From Charina bottae (taxonomy: Eukaryota; Chordata; Lepidosauria; Squamata; Charinaidae): DNA of 64,000 nucleotides. The translations under genes and the position numbers were made by a program. The notes beneath the pieces are model-generated. The model was not told the DNA's origin, did no database searches, and was given only the letters and a program-made list of their open reading frames with translations. Where the stretch lies: assembly GCA_023362775.1 (NCBI GenBank), contig JALMGJ010000003.1:49111916-49175915 (forward strand), written 5' to 3'. Shown piece by piece: positions 11,603-23,504 of the stretch; the stretch's first letter is position 1; each line of letters begins with the position of its first letter.

Positions 11603-12890
11603 CTCTCTAGTTAGTGATACATAAAACTTGATAGAACCTCCTTTTGTTCCATGACTGCCACTTTTCGAACCTCCTAGACCTTCCTAGGTGGACTTTCATG
11701 AACAGTCTCTCCTAAGGCTGTGTGTAAAACTGTGGGCAAAGATATTTAATAAACCTGCATAAACACCTGCAGATTCTAGAAACATGAAGATGTAGGTGTT
11801 TTAAATTTTGTCTCAGTTCTAACTGAAATTGTAATTGTTTTAGTTATATGTTTAAGAAGTCATCAGGAATTTGCTCCATGTCATCTCTCTGTCTTTGTTT
11901 AGTGCAGCAATGTCATGTTCAGTATTTTTATTCCCTATCATTAACTGTTGCCTTTAGAGTCCTAATCACTGTAAGTGTTGAGGAAGACCACTATGAGAGT
12001 AAACTGTGTTCCTAATCCATGCACCCTTTTTCAGTGAATGGGTGATCCTTAAGACCAAAAAAGAGAATCATAATCTAGGTAATCGGTAACTTCCAGATCT
12101 ATCTGATTAAAACCACTTCCCCTCTTGCCTGTGTGTTTAGAAACATGTTTATTAAATACTGAAATGATTAAATGCTACTGGTCTTTCTAATGAATAAGCT
12201 AATAATAAAAATAATTATCTATCATCTTTTTGCTTAGAATAGACCCATTGTTTAGAGAGAGGCATATCCTTGTATAAATCACCTGCAATATTGCCTTTGT
12301 CCTTCAAAATTGATTTACAGAGTCTATTCCAGAGTTGGATTGCACAGGCACTTTGATGTGGTTAAGCAAATTTCCACAATTACTCAACAGTCAATGCTTC
12401 ATTTATAATGAGTGAGATTATTGAAAGTGATCAATGGTTTTTACATCTACTGAGAGAGCAGAAGATGTTCTGTATCTTCCAGAATCTTAAAGGATTCCAG
12501 TCTTGAAGGATAAAAAACACAAATATATGATTTGATTGCTACAAATTGTTCAATTGCCCATAAACATTGTTTAGCATTTTCAGCTGCTATAGAATATCAT
12601 ATGCCATCAAAGGGAAGTAAATGGCCATGAAAATATTTTATCAGGACTCTAGCATGTGTGAAGCAAGTCTATAAGAATGAGTCTAAAGTCTATAAGAAAG
12701 TCTGAAGATAAGAATGAGATATGATGGCAAAACCATCATTTTCTGCACAGACAGAAAATGTGGATTCTCAAAGCAGATAAGATCCATCAGTTATGGGTTA
12801 TATTGAACAATCCCAAAGTATGAAAATCAGAGTTTTCTTGCATCTGCAATGCTGGAAAAGATCATTTCCGTGTGATTCTGTTCCATCTAG
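11602..12890. other. Unassigned sequence
   Basis: Nothing recognised. 12290-12600 is free of simple repeats. Confidence 0.45.
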
Positions 12891-12892
12891 TT

Positions 12893-13013
12893 TTGGGCAG
12901 GGGTGCAGTCCTCTGGGTATTGTTGGAATGCAATTGCCATCATCTCTCATGATTTGCCATGTTGGCTAGTAGTTGGAGTTTGACACTATCTGGAAGGCTG
13001 CACATTGCCCAGA
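12893..13013. mobile_element. Decayed hAT-like palindromic element
   Basis: Starts near CAGGGGTGCAGTCC and ends near GGCTGCACATTGCCCAG. Inside are 'aattgccatcatctctcatg' and 'ttggctagtagttggag', which match the usual internal words of a common amniote palindromic hAT repeat. TSDs are not visible and divergence is high. Confidence 0.4.
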
Positions 13014-14064
13014 CCATCTGCTTAGCAAGAATTAAAAAGGCTAAATAGTGGAACCATTCTATGTTTTGCATTTTCTAGAGGAATGCCTGCACAATTAGTA
13101 CTCTGAACTGACAGACAAAATAACTTTGATAAAGTTAAGGACATGGGCTAGTGAGTGACATGTGTGTGGTGTTGGAGGTTGTGATCATCTGACATGATTC
13201 ACTACAGAAGGATGGATAATTTCAGACAGGCATGTGTGATTATCTTCGCTTTGAAACCGCTAAGCTTTGTTGATGGAAAAGCAGCTCTGGCAACAGATCA
13301 AATGGTGGGTTGGGGGGAAAGAGGATATTAAAAACTTTCCTTGGTAGCTGTTTTCTTCCACCCAGTGTCTCTATCCTACTCCTCCTTCTTCCTTGCAGAC
13401 ATTGCCTACAGAACATTATGTGAGTAGGGTTGGTTTAGTTTTAGGGGTCATTTAAAAATCACAGGTAAAAGTTAAAAGAGAAACGTCTTTTGCACTTCTT
13501 TACTCTGAATTATCAATTCCTGGGATTAATTTTCATTAGAAAAGCGATCACCAGAATTTAAAAACACATCTTGTGTGTGGCCACATATCTAATAAAACTA
13601 AGCTGTCAAAAATAAATGGTGTACATCTCTCTCTGTATGTACATGTGCGTGTATGCATGTCTGCCTATGTATAGATAGGTAAATTTCATTCTCTTATAGT
13701 TATTTATAAAATTATCCATGCATGGGCTTAAAATATATAGTATTTTAAAGGTAGCATATTCAATATTGTTTTGATATAATTTAGGAATTATTTCTTTTAA
13801 AAAATGAAATATGTTTTTACGGTAGATTGTTCTGCTTTATATTTTTTTTCTTTTCAAAACTTAATGAAATCAGTGGGATGTATGTCTGAGCAGACATGGA
13901 GTTGCCATTTGAAAACTAAATTGGGAACTTCACAGAATGAAGCAGAATGCCCATTAATTAATTCATTCAGCTGCTGAATTAGAAATCATAGTCAGTTCAC
14001 ATTTAGATTCAATTGGTTTTGAGACTTTTTTTTATGTCAGATAAAATTGCTCTTGGCCTCAGAG
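13014..14064. other. Unassigned sequence
   Basis: Nothing recognised. Confidence 0.45.
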
Positions 14065-14203
14065 CTCTATATCAGGGTTCCTCAACCTCAGCCATTTTAA
14101 GATGTGTGGACTTCAACTCCCAGAATACTCCAGCCAGCAGTATTCTGGGAGTTGAAGTCCACACATCTTAAAATGGCTGAGGTTGAGGAACCCTGCTCTA
14201 TAT
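14065..14203. mobile_element. Palindromic hAT MITE, copy 2
   Basis: Element 14073-14195 (123 bp). It starts CAGGGTTCCTCAACCTCAGC and its right arm is almost a perfect reverse complement. The TSD CTCTATAT is at 14065-14072 and 14196-14203. Arm identity is very high, so it can fold into one long hairpin. Confidence 0.93.
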
Positions 14204-15228
14204 CTCAAACTTAGATCCAAATGTACTATAGATCTCTCTTTATAGCTAACGTTTTTTTGGATTATGGTGAAATTATACATTATTTTTACACTTTTGAATA
14301 ACTACCACTTTGGAAACAGTAGTTTAATGTAAACAGTTATAGTCCATTTGGACTGTTGCTTATTCTTCTGGCCCTTTTTATTAAATATTACCATATTTAG
14401 CAGTCTCTATTCTACATATTTCTGGGCAATAAATCATTGGCCTCCCATACTGTATATCTCTATTCCTAACAGGCAGAAATTCTCTGAGAATTTCCCTTTT
14501 TGAAGAATATCTCGTTCCCCACTTGGAGAACAGCCAGCAAAATGCCTCACCCCATTTCAGCTCCTGTGAACCAGATGGAGAATTTCACCATAACTCTGGA
14601 TCCAACCCAATATATTTTAATATTATCGAAGGAATCCATGGCTGCAGCTTCTTTCCGGCCCTCCTCTCATGACCCATGGCTTCCTTCATTAATAATAGGT
14701 ATAAACTGAATGAAAGTTTCACATATTGAGGGAGAGGAAGAAGAAGGGGAAATTCAGGAAGTAATTTTTCATTTGACCTAGACAATCGTTGCTCATACTA
14801 ATTGGGGGTTGTCAATTTTTGCATATAGATGTGGGAAAACAAGAATCTAGAAGACAGCAGATTCCCCCTCCCCTGTCTGTACCTAGGACAATATTTGGCG
14901 ACACCAACAAGGAGACATGGAGGTCATGGTACATTTTTCCCTAACAGAAAGAACATACTGTTTTTTTTACTTGATACAAAAGTTGAAAGCAGAGGCAAAA
15001 GAAGTTTGTCCATTGTTGCTTCGCTTTCCTTCAGAGACACTAGTAAAACAAAACAAAATGTTAGAGCACATCCAATGGCTTCACATCCAATGGCTTCACA
15101 TAAAATAATCATAGCTGCTATTATCTCCCCCAGCACTTTGGCTTTTTGGTGTTAAAGATTTACAGATCTGTTGTATATTTCTGTCTTCTAGGGGTATCCA
15201 TGGGGATGGGGGGTGCTATTGGTAAAAA
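14204..15228. other. Unassigned sequence
   Basis: No gene recognised. A 13-bp word (catccaatggctt) is tandemly repeated at about 15069-15094. Confidence 0.45.
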
Positions 15229-15231
15229 ACA

Positions 15232-15340
15232 TCAAGATGGCAGTTGTGGCTGTGTGATAGAAGCCTCACCCAGTTTTTTATGCATAAAAATGAGGCTTTG
15301 ACTGTGCAGTCACACGTGCCATCTCAACTTTTTTGACACA
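15232..15340. repeat. 'AAGATGGC' palindromic element, copy A
   Basis: The left arm begins TCAAGATGGCAGTTGTGGC. The right arm ends GTGCCATCTCAACTTTTTTG plus ACAC, its rough reverse complement. The centre carries gaagcctcaccc facing aaaatgaggctt. Copies at 21.2, 59.5 and 61.0 kb share the arms. The class is not recognised and no transposase is present. Confidence 0.6.
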
Positions 15341-15474
15341 CAAACACACAAACACATGGATGCCATTCTTATCGTCACTGATTACTATGGATTCCATTCT
15401 TCTCATGCTCCATCATTCATTCATGTTTTTTGAGCCCCTTAAGCTCACGTTAGGAGTGCCATATATGTACTCTC

Positions 15475-15549
15475 AAGGAAGGAAGGAAGGAAGGAAGGAA
15501 GGAAGGAAGGAAGGAAGGAAGGAAGGAAGGAAGGAAGGAAGGAAGGAAG
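15475..15549 (+). repeat. GGAA microsatellite
   Basis: About 18 units of GGAA with no interruption, ending in GGAC. Confidence 0.98.
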
Positions 15550-17084
15550 GACGGACACTTGGTGATCAGGCGTTAGCAGAAAGCATTCTTCCTTGCAGGC
15601 CTAAAGGTAGTGTATCTCTTTATGCTCTTGCACTGTTCTTTGGGGAGCAAAGTTAAAACTCTTGGCTGCCAATACTCTATAACATGTGTCATACAGCATA
15701 TGGTCTCTTGTCCCATTTCAGCGCCAGCAAACTGAATCGCAGCCAGTGTAAATGAAACAATGCATCAGCCAGACCATTAACCTTTGCTCGTACATACTCA
15801 GCTCTGAAGTGGATATTATTTATCAAGCGTTGTGCAGGGAAGCATCCTTAACAGCCCTGATTAATATGACCAATGGTGCTACGCTAAATAGGCAAGTGGC
15901 ACCATATATAACACAGTAAAGGATTTTTCAACAAGCTAATTCAGCTAACACCTGCCTGCCTGAAATTTGAAATAGAAGCAATAATTGCAACAGCAATAGT
16001 CATTCCAGATCCAGTGTATAAAAGGGTACTCAAAGGAATGTAGGAGAGAAAAGCCCTTATATATCTAGCTAGACAGACAGGTAGATAATATACTGTACAT
16101 GCATGTATATATTGTCAGATTTCCCACATGAAAATTGTTTTGGCAAATTGTTTTCTACACAAAGCACAGCTTTCTCATGGTGACGTGAAGTGCAGGTGGC
16201 CAGATAACAACTGTCACGTGTGTATTGTTTTGGCTAGTTCTAAACGTTTGCATGGGAACAAGTCCTCCTGATTCCCTCTGTGGGAAGCCTGCTCCGGGGG
16301 GAGCAGAGGGAGGGAGGAGACAGCATGCTTGCTGTGACATTGCCACCTATTGACAGGTTATGCTTTTGGTCTAACCTAAGTTTTCCTCCAATCAGAAAGC
16401 TGGAAAAAGCCTATTTCTATCCATGCAAAATGGTGTTCTATGCTTCTTGACTTCTTGTGTCTTTTAGCCATGTCATTTGTGTTTTTTGCTCCTGTGGACT
16501 AATAGAAGTGTGAGCTATACTTGGCTATGTGCGTGATGCCATGGCAATATGCTCCTTCATATCTGTCGTACAGTGGAAGCCAACACATGTGCATTTTCTG
16601 TGTATACTCTACTTGTAAGTTTTGTTTTACCTTTTGCAATGCTGTACCATGTATATTCAACTTTGCTTTTATAACAAGTAAAGATTTTATAGCTTTTACA
16701 AGCTGCACTCTGTCTGTTTACTCTCAAGCCTTGATTTTTCCCTATAAGCCAGCGTACATCCTATCATATATATGCATACACATACATAACACAGTGACCT
16801 CTTTCAAAGAGCCTCCAAGGACTGACATGTTGAACAATTGATCATCAGTGATTAACCATCCATGTCTTAAAGTACAATACAATACTGGCACCACGTGAGC
16901 CCTATAAGAAGCTTAATTTATTAACAAAATTGCTTTTCTATGATGCGTTATTACACTCAGTGGAGGGTTGATGTCAGTGTGCAAGCATACATATCCCTAC
17001 TAATGGCTGTGACTGGTTACACAGTACACTATATGGAGGGTTCTCCTGGGCTTGCAGCTCTTGGTAGAAGCTATGGCTGGGGGT
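15550..17084. other. Unassigned sequence with a possible conserved block
   Basis: No repeat or gene. 15640-16030 contains several homeodomain-like words (cctgattaatatgac, gctaattcagctaac), even composition and no repeats, so it is a candidate conserved non-coding element. That is inference only. Confidence 0.3.
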
Positions 17085-17704
17085 GTGGGGCTACCTGACT
17101 ACAGTGACTCATGCCTTTGACACCTCATGATTAGGCTACTGCAACACGCTTGACCCAGAAGCTTCAATTGGTCCAGACTGCAGGGCTTATCTACTCACTG
17201 AAGGCAGTAGGTTTTACCTCATAACACCTATGCTGTGGTTGCTGCACTGGTTACCAATTTGCTTCCCGGTACAATTCAAAGTTCTGGTTGTTTTACGTGG
17301 CTTGGTTCCTGGATACCTCCAGGACCACCTCTTCTGTCAAGATCTGACCTGTCCATGCATTCTTGCAAGGAGGGATTACTGAGATTCATCACTCCATGTG
17401 AAGTCAAGAGAGTGAGGGCCCAATGATGTACCTTCTCTGTTAGTTGCCCCCATGTTGTGGAATACCTTCCCACTGAGATATGGAACACCCTGAGTTTCCA
17501 TGCCTTTTGTAAATAATTTAAGATCCATAGAGCATTTGGGTATAATTGTTCTTGGGCTGCTTTTAGATAAATTGCTAGTTGTGGTTTGCTCCTCTTTTAT
17601 TCCATGTACCTTTTCATTCTATAAATTGCCTTGAGTCCTTTGGAAATGGGCAGTATATAAAACCATGAAGCAAACAAACAAACAAACAAACAAACAAACA
17701 AACA
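17085..17704 (+). mobile_element. L2 LINE 3' fragment with AAAC tail
   Basis: Degenerate L2 ORF2 C-terminus. The sequence ggtccagactgcagggctta, then ggttaccaatttgcttcccg, reads as the L2 'QNAA...HWLPV' region. 'gtacaattcaaagttctggt' corresponds to VQFKVLV and 'cttggttcctggatacctcc' to GPGYL. It ends with cagtatataaa and an (AAAC)n tail (17671-17704). Many stops and shifts mark an old copy. Confidence 0.7.
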
Positions 17705-17739
17705 AGGCCCTAGTGGCATTTAGCACTGGAAAAGAGGCT

Positions 17740-17887
17740 CTCTATACCAGTGTTTCTCAACCTTGGCAAGCTGTGTGGACTTCAACTCCCAGAATTCCCC
17801 AGCCAGCAATGTAAATTCTAGGAGAATTCTAGGAGTTGAAGTCCACACAGCTTAAAGTTGCCAAGGTTAAGAAACACTGCTCTATAC
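17740..17887. mobile_element. Palindromic hAT MITE, copy 3
   Basis: Element 17748-17879 (132 bp), CAGTGTTTCTCAACCTTGGC to AAGAAACACTG. The TSD CTCTATAC is at 17740-17747 and 17880-17887. A small direct duplication (attctaggag) lies at the centre. Confidence 0.93.
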
Positions 17888-18069
17888 AATACAAAGAACT
17901 TAGATGGTAAAGACTTAGCCAAAGAACAACATTAGGCCAGGATTCCCCCTGTCCTCCTCCCAGCCACAAGAAGGCCATGGATAGTTCTCTAACTTTTTAA
18001 ATAATTCTTTCCTCCATAATCATAGATTTTTTCCCCCCAGTAACTTTCTGATCTTCCATGTTGCATAAA

Positions 18070-18350
18070 CATTAGAGCATAGCTTTCCAAAGTGTGTGTC
18101 ACGACACACTACTGTGTCGCCTGTGGTGTCCTGGTGTGTCACGCTCAAACCCGGAAGCGTGGTGGTGGTGGTGGCGGTGGTGGCGGTGACTGGTGGGGGT
18201 GCAGCTTCTTCCAGTTCCCCCCATCAGCGCTTCCGGGTTTGCGCATGACACACCAGGACACCGCAGGCCGCACTGCCGCCGCCGCCACCACCACCACCGC
18301 CGTTGGTGTGTGACGCCAACATGAAAAGTTTGGAAAGCTCTGCATTAGAG
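18070..18350. mobile_element. GC-rich hAT element (family 2), copy 1
   Basis: Element 18078-18342 (265 bp). Left end CATAGCTTTCCAAAGTGTGT; right end GTTTGGAAAGCTCTG. The TSD CATTAGAG is at 18070-18077 and 18343-18350. The interior is a GC- and CpG-rich imperfect palindrome, with a GGT/GGC triplet array on the left (about 18159-18187) facing a CCG/CCA array on the right (18275-18301). A second member sits inside the BovB LINE at 34.8 kb. It is non-coding and non-autonomous. Confidence 0.9.
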
Positions 18351-18715
18351 GGAGCTACAGTATTATAACCCAGAATGAGGACAAATAAGTGAGTAGCTCT
18401 GATTTGGAATCTGAGTGACTGCTTGTGGTATGATATAGTATGGTTTTCTTATACCTAAAAGCTTATAAAGAGCTAGTTTTCTTATTACGGCAGAAAATTT
18501 TGGTTATTGAAGTTTCATGATGGAAGCCTCTCTCTGCTGATCTGTTTGGTATATAAATAATGTTAGTTGTTTATTCCCTCCGTTCAGTCATTTCAACGTA
18601 TCCACTTTTTCAATAGTTAATAATGACCAACCAAAGATATATTTCCAGGGGCTCAAGTATAGCATGTGGCAGCCCAGACCCCCGCAGACAAGTTCTAGGA
18701 TATTTACAAAAAGTG
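18351..18715. other. Unassigned AT-rich sequence
   Basis: Nothing recognised. Confidence 0.45.
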
Positions 18716-18717
18716 GT

Positions 18718-19110
18718 TTTCAGACTGTATGTCGATGAAGATACTCAGTCATCCAGGTGGAACTGTGGAATTGTGTCATCCAGGTGGAATCATGCTGCTC
18801 TTTCATTAGTCCCCAGGACGATTAAGACCACTTCACAAGTTCACCAGCAAGGCCACATTTAATACAATCCACTTGGGGATGAATAAAGGTTTTAGGAGTA
18901 AGACATCCTGAAGACTATCTATACCTCAATTGCCCAATTAACAAGCCAATCAGGTGTAAGGTCAATACAGCCACCCTGGAAGACATATATGGGGTCCCCT
19001 CACCAACTTTTGCCCAGACTGAAGGAGCTACTTGGATAAGCAGCGAAACATTTCAACCAAAAGAAAGAAATCCAGTTGCCATGACTCAATCTACAGACTT
19101 TCAGACTGTA
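18718..19110 (+). mobile_element. Penelope-like (PLE) terminal fragment with hammerhead-like core
   Basis: A 12-bp direct repeat, TTTCAGACTGTA, at 18718-18729 and 19099-19110 flanks a 369-bp insert. Near its 3' end (19019-19054) it has CTGAAGG, a stem (GCTACTT/AAGCAGC, one mismatch, loop GGATA) and GAAAC. This is the order of a hammerhead ribozyme core, although the usual CTGANGA has a G at its last position. Such motifs are known in the terminal repeats of Penelope-like elements, and 'catccaggtgg' plus 'tccagttgccatgactcaa' are typical companions. The family assignment is by recognition only. Confidence 0.55.
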
Positions 19111-19374
19111 GTTTTTAACATGATAGGAGTGGAACATAATTAAATATGTGGGGTGTAACCATAGTATCTATATTGGGGGTTGGATGTTAGTTTGGGAGCT
19201 CTAGCATGGGTGCATGTGTCTAATGGTTTGTGTTTTTATTGAGCCTCAATGCAGTTTTAGTTGGATTTTGTTTTGATGTAATTCTTTATTTTTCTTGTTT
19301 GCCATCCTGAGTTTCTCAGATAGATGGACAGCTATATAAACTGGATTAACAAATAAATTAAATTAATTAAATGA

Positions 19375-19979
19375 TCTTAAGCACCCCGAAGGCTAAGAGC
19401 ATCCTCAGCTAGATTAAAAACAAGAGGTACCCTCTTGCTATTTACTGATAGCAAACTTAAAGCCCTACATGGCATGGGACCAGGCTATCTGAGGGACCGT
19501 CTCATCCCTATTACATTGACCCATCCCACCTGGTCATGCAGAAAGGGCATGTTACGGACCCCATCTTTAAAAGAATTCCATCTAGCGGGGTCTCGGAAAC
19601 ATGCCTTCTCTACAGTAGCGCCCGCCCTCTGGAACATCCTTCCCCCAGAGGTGAGACAGGCCCCCTCACTCCTGGACTTCAGGAAAAAACTGAAAACCTG
19701 GTTTTGCCACCAAGCCTGGGACGGGAGGGGAAATAGTTATTCTTCGGAATGGCTAGCGCCCTAGAATGGATTGAGAATGGCCCTTGTGCTCAGGATTTGA
19801 GGAAGAACTGTAGCCATCTAGATTTTATTCTATTGTATTCTATTTATATCTTTTAATAATTACAATGATATTGTATATTTATTGCATCTCCATTGGGATC
19901 TGTTTTGTATTTTAATTCCGGTTTTATTGTAAACTGCCCAGAGTTCCCCCGAAGGGGGAAGAAGGGCGGTAATATAAAA

Positions 19980-20011
<32 letters not shown>
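19375..20011 (+). pseudogene. L2 LINE 3' end, best-preserved copy
   Basis: 19435-19764 reads as an open L2 ORF2 C-terminus: KLKALHGMGPGYLRDRL near the start, then GSRKHAFSTVAPALWNILP, and finally LLDFRKKLKTWF. These are the conserved terminal words of L2-clade reverse transcriptase proteins. The RT domain itself is missing, so the copy is 5'-truncated and cannot move on its own. A 3' UTR of about 210 bp follows, ending gggcggtaatataaaataaa and an (AAAT)n tail (19974-20011). It is less decayed than the copies at 17.1, 23.7 and 26.4 kb, hence likely the youngest L2 here. Confidence 0.85.
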
Positions 20012-20015
<4 letters not shown>

Positions 20016-21198
20016 TCACCTCACTCACTCAGGAACTAAGTTATATAACCAAACTGAGTCATAAGGAAAGCTAACAACGTGCTTCTTGGACACCTCAGAT
20101 TCACTAAAGAGACAGACATTTTTAGAAACAAAGAATGAGGACCCAGTCTGCTCAGAGGCAAAGTGTGCTGGTTTTTGCAGGAGCAAATGGAAAACCAGGA
20201 AAAATGGATGCAATAACATAAAGGGAGGCACAACTGGCTTGCTGAACACCAAACAGGAGCACTTCATTTCATAATGTAGCATTTGGTTTCAGGTCTCACT
20301 TGTACATGTAAATGTTCATAAAAATTCAGTCTATAAAAGGTATAACATGGAAGAACAAAAAATAAAAACTTGAAGATGCACTTCTCTTTTAATTTCCCAT
20401 TAAAATTAATCTCAATCTTCACATGAGATTTATAATACAGGGAATGTTTCCATCTCCTCTCATATATATTTGGAACGTATACATCCCAGAGGACATACAA
20501 TTCCAGGTTTTACACATAACCTGCTTAGTACATGTCACTTACACATCTGGTTTTCCAAACCTTCATAATGGATGATATGACTCTTGCTCATTAATTTTCC
20601 ACCATTTTTGAAAGATTCAGTTCATTATGTTTGAATGATTGTAAATGGCAACATTGGCAAAGATTCAAGCCATTCCTTAATTTAGCCCAACTCATTTATA
20701 ATCTTCTATGCCCCATGTGGAATTTAGATATAACTATCAAAACAGCTGAATCATAGTATCGGAGATCTGACTGTCACAGACTACATGAATAATGGTGATC
20801 ATTAGCTATTAATAATTTAATAATGGCATTTGATCATATATAAATGACACCATTCTAAAGAAAAGCAAAGTGTTTTGCATGCTTCTCAGTGGGGAGGAAC
20901 TTATGAATCAAAATCAATGAAGGATTTTGTGAATAAAACCCACCAACATTTGTAACTTTCATTTAATGAATGATTTTAGGATCTGTAAGTTCCTTACCAC
21001 TAAGACAACAAAGCAGCTTGTTAAGGACATACATTCATTTAACTAACTGGAATTTCATTTTCTGATTTTAAAAATTGTATTCAGCACAAAATGGATTAAA
21101 TAGATTCAGCCTACCATTAGTCCACCTCATTGTCTTTACTGTATATTCTTTGTCCAAATCCCAGGTGCGTGGTCCAGGATGTCTGTGTATGGGTGTGT
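20012..21198. other. Unassigned AT-rich sequence
   Basis: No repeat or gene was recognised. 20780-20960 lacks repeats and is AT-rich with several TAAT words. Confidence 0.45.
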
Positions 21199-21199
21199 T

Positions 21200-21342
21200 T
21201 GTGTCAAAAAAGTCAAGATGATGGCTGCAACTATGCAATTGAAGACCTGCCCCCCTTTTACATGTAGCAATGTCACATAAACTTACAAAAGGGGCTGGGT
21301 TTTGATTGCAAAGCTGCACCTGCCATCTTGAAAAATTCAAAA
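21200..21342. repeat. 'AAGATGGC' palindromic element, copy B
   Basis: The left arm GTGTCAAAAAAGTCAAGATG is the reverse complement of copy A's right end. The right arm is cctgccatcttgaaaaattc. A CCCCCCTTTTAC...AAAAGGGGCTGGG stem lies in the middle. It was found without TSDs. Confidence 0.6.
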
Positions 21343-22744
21343 CAAAAACTCCTCCGGATGCCCATGTCCTGAGTATTTCACTTCTTCTCAATCAGCTAAA
21401 CATGCCTGGGATTCCTATCTTCCTGCTCTTTTAATATTCTCCAGATCAATATATCCTACTGCTTATTTTGCCAAACTATCCAGCACAAAATGTCACTGAA
21501 GCTTATATATGCCCACCCTGTGCTGAAACGAGAGAGGCCATCTTTTTTTTTGCTGTTGAGGGCCACATTATCTTGACAATAATATCCCAACAATAAGCAG
21601 GGCTGAAACAAGGCCAAGGCCCCCATATGAACAGAACCCTCTTTGATTCTTTGCTCCCTTTCCATGCAAAAGGCTGCTGAGAAGGGGGCAGATGGTTCTT
21701 CAAAGAGATTTGAATCAATCATTTGCAAAAGAATCTTAAAATTAAGCTGAGGTCACAAATGGCTATAGGGCTGGCTGCGGTGGGGGGGGGGCACCCCGCC
21801 TTAAGGCCTCAGTTTCACCTTTTCTCTAATTCCTGGGAAATCTTGACTCCTGTTTCTGTCTGCTCTTCTGTATTACAATATTACTTCTGTATTACTGTCA
21901 TTAGGAACAGCCTACATTAGATGCAGTAGAGCAAACAGTAGTCCTTTTCTATAAATATTTATGGTAAAATAGGTATTATATGTTTGAAACAATCCTTATT
22001 GGATTTTGTTTTGCTTTTGGGGGGGGGGTAACTTTCTCATGCTTGGGCACAGTGTCTACTCTGTTACATGATTATTTCCACCTCAGTATTTATGTGCAGA
22101 GATAAGTTCATGTACAAACATGACTGAAGATGATTGGAGATTTGAGGGCAAGAGTTTATAAAGGAGTTTAAAAGCCCCAATATTTTTAAATTCAAAAGTC
22201 ACATGAACGTAAGGTTCCCATCCTTCTTTGAATATTTTCTTTGTGTTAAAATTTGTTTCCTTTATAGTTACACGTTGAACATGCCATGAAATTTATGTTC
22301 ACTATTTTTTTATACCTCTGACCACTTTTGGGTTTAATTAGTGCTTCTTCCCCCTTCTTTGTTTATCATCACCTATTAGCCTATGTCCAGATATATCCAT
22401 CTTTACTCCTTTTAGAATATTCAATGGGACTTGAATGTTAGACTGAGAAGAAAATGTGGCAGAGAGGAAAATTAAACCGCCTCTCTTTCTTTCTCTTTAT
22501 AATTTGGTGTGATAAAAGACATCTTTTTTTTTTTTGCTTTTTATTCAAAATTGAACCTTTGACCTATCAAAAGAGCCATGGGTTGATTTTAGGTAGCCAC
22601 GCATAAAAGGTCTGTGGAGGTGGTTGTGGGGAATTTATGAGCAGGGATTGCAGCAGTTTACCTCCCAGGCCCTCATACTCCCATCTCTACCCTTAAACTC
22701 CATGAAATATCCCAAAATTACCCCACACAAATGAAATGAAAATA
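21343..22744. other. Unassigned sequence
   Basis: No gene. G-runs at 21781-21790 and 22020-22028; poly-T at 22525-22536. Confidence 0.45.
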
Positions 22745-22812
22745 AGTTATTTACTGATTTTATTTATACTCTACCTTTGGGCTCGGGCAAGCTTCAAGGT
22801 AGCTAACAAATT
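22745..22812 (-). mobile_element. Possible LINE/SINE 3'-end stub
   Basis: The antisense tail words 'attttatttatactctacct...gcaagcttcaaggtagcta' resemble the usual 3' ends of squamate L2/SINE copies (tttatatcccgcc...). It is short and decayed. Confidence 0.3.
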
Positions 22813-23500
22813 TAAAGTAAGAACAACTAAAAAAGATCCAATTATTTATGGGAAATCTTGATGACCATGAGTTGTTTTCTCAGTACTCTTAGTGCACCGT
22901 AAATTCTTCCTAAGATAACAAGGCCTTGTTGTTAACTAACAAGATTTCCTTTCTGAAACTTGACCTTGAGATGCATAGATGCTGAAAATAAACATTCTGT
23001 AGTGATATCAAATATGTAACCAATTATATATTATGCAAAGGTTGGCAGATGTGCACACATCTCCATATTTTGCATTTTTAATTTTTAAAATTTACACACA
23101 CACACACACACACACATATAGCCTTTCTGCCCCAAGTACTTCTAAGGCACTATATAACTTTAAACAGTCAGACTAAACAAATAGTCTAATTGTTTATGCA
23201 AATAGTTGATATGCATAAAGGTTGACATTGATACTCCCAATTTTGCTCTGACCTTGTGAGGAAGGGAATTTCAAAACTGAGATGGTCTTCAGTTTGTCAC
23301 AGGAGGGCCAAGGGCTACAAAGACAATTTAGTCTGCCCTTACAGCTGGAATTTTATTCCACCTTCCCATTGTAGTTAACTCATTAAACATTGCCACATAT
23401 TTCAAGCCTGATTTTTTTCAATCCCAGATGTTAGAAATACTGGACTGGCAGCTGGCTGCTTCTTCTCCTTCTCTTTCTCCTTCTGTTCCTCCTTCTCCTC
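22813..23500. other. Unassigned sequence with short CA array
   Basis: Contains a CA microsatellite at 23094-23117 and otherwise nothing recognised. Confidence 0.45.
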
Positions 23501-23504
23501 ATCT

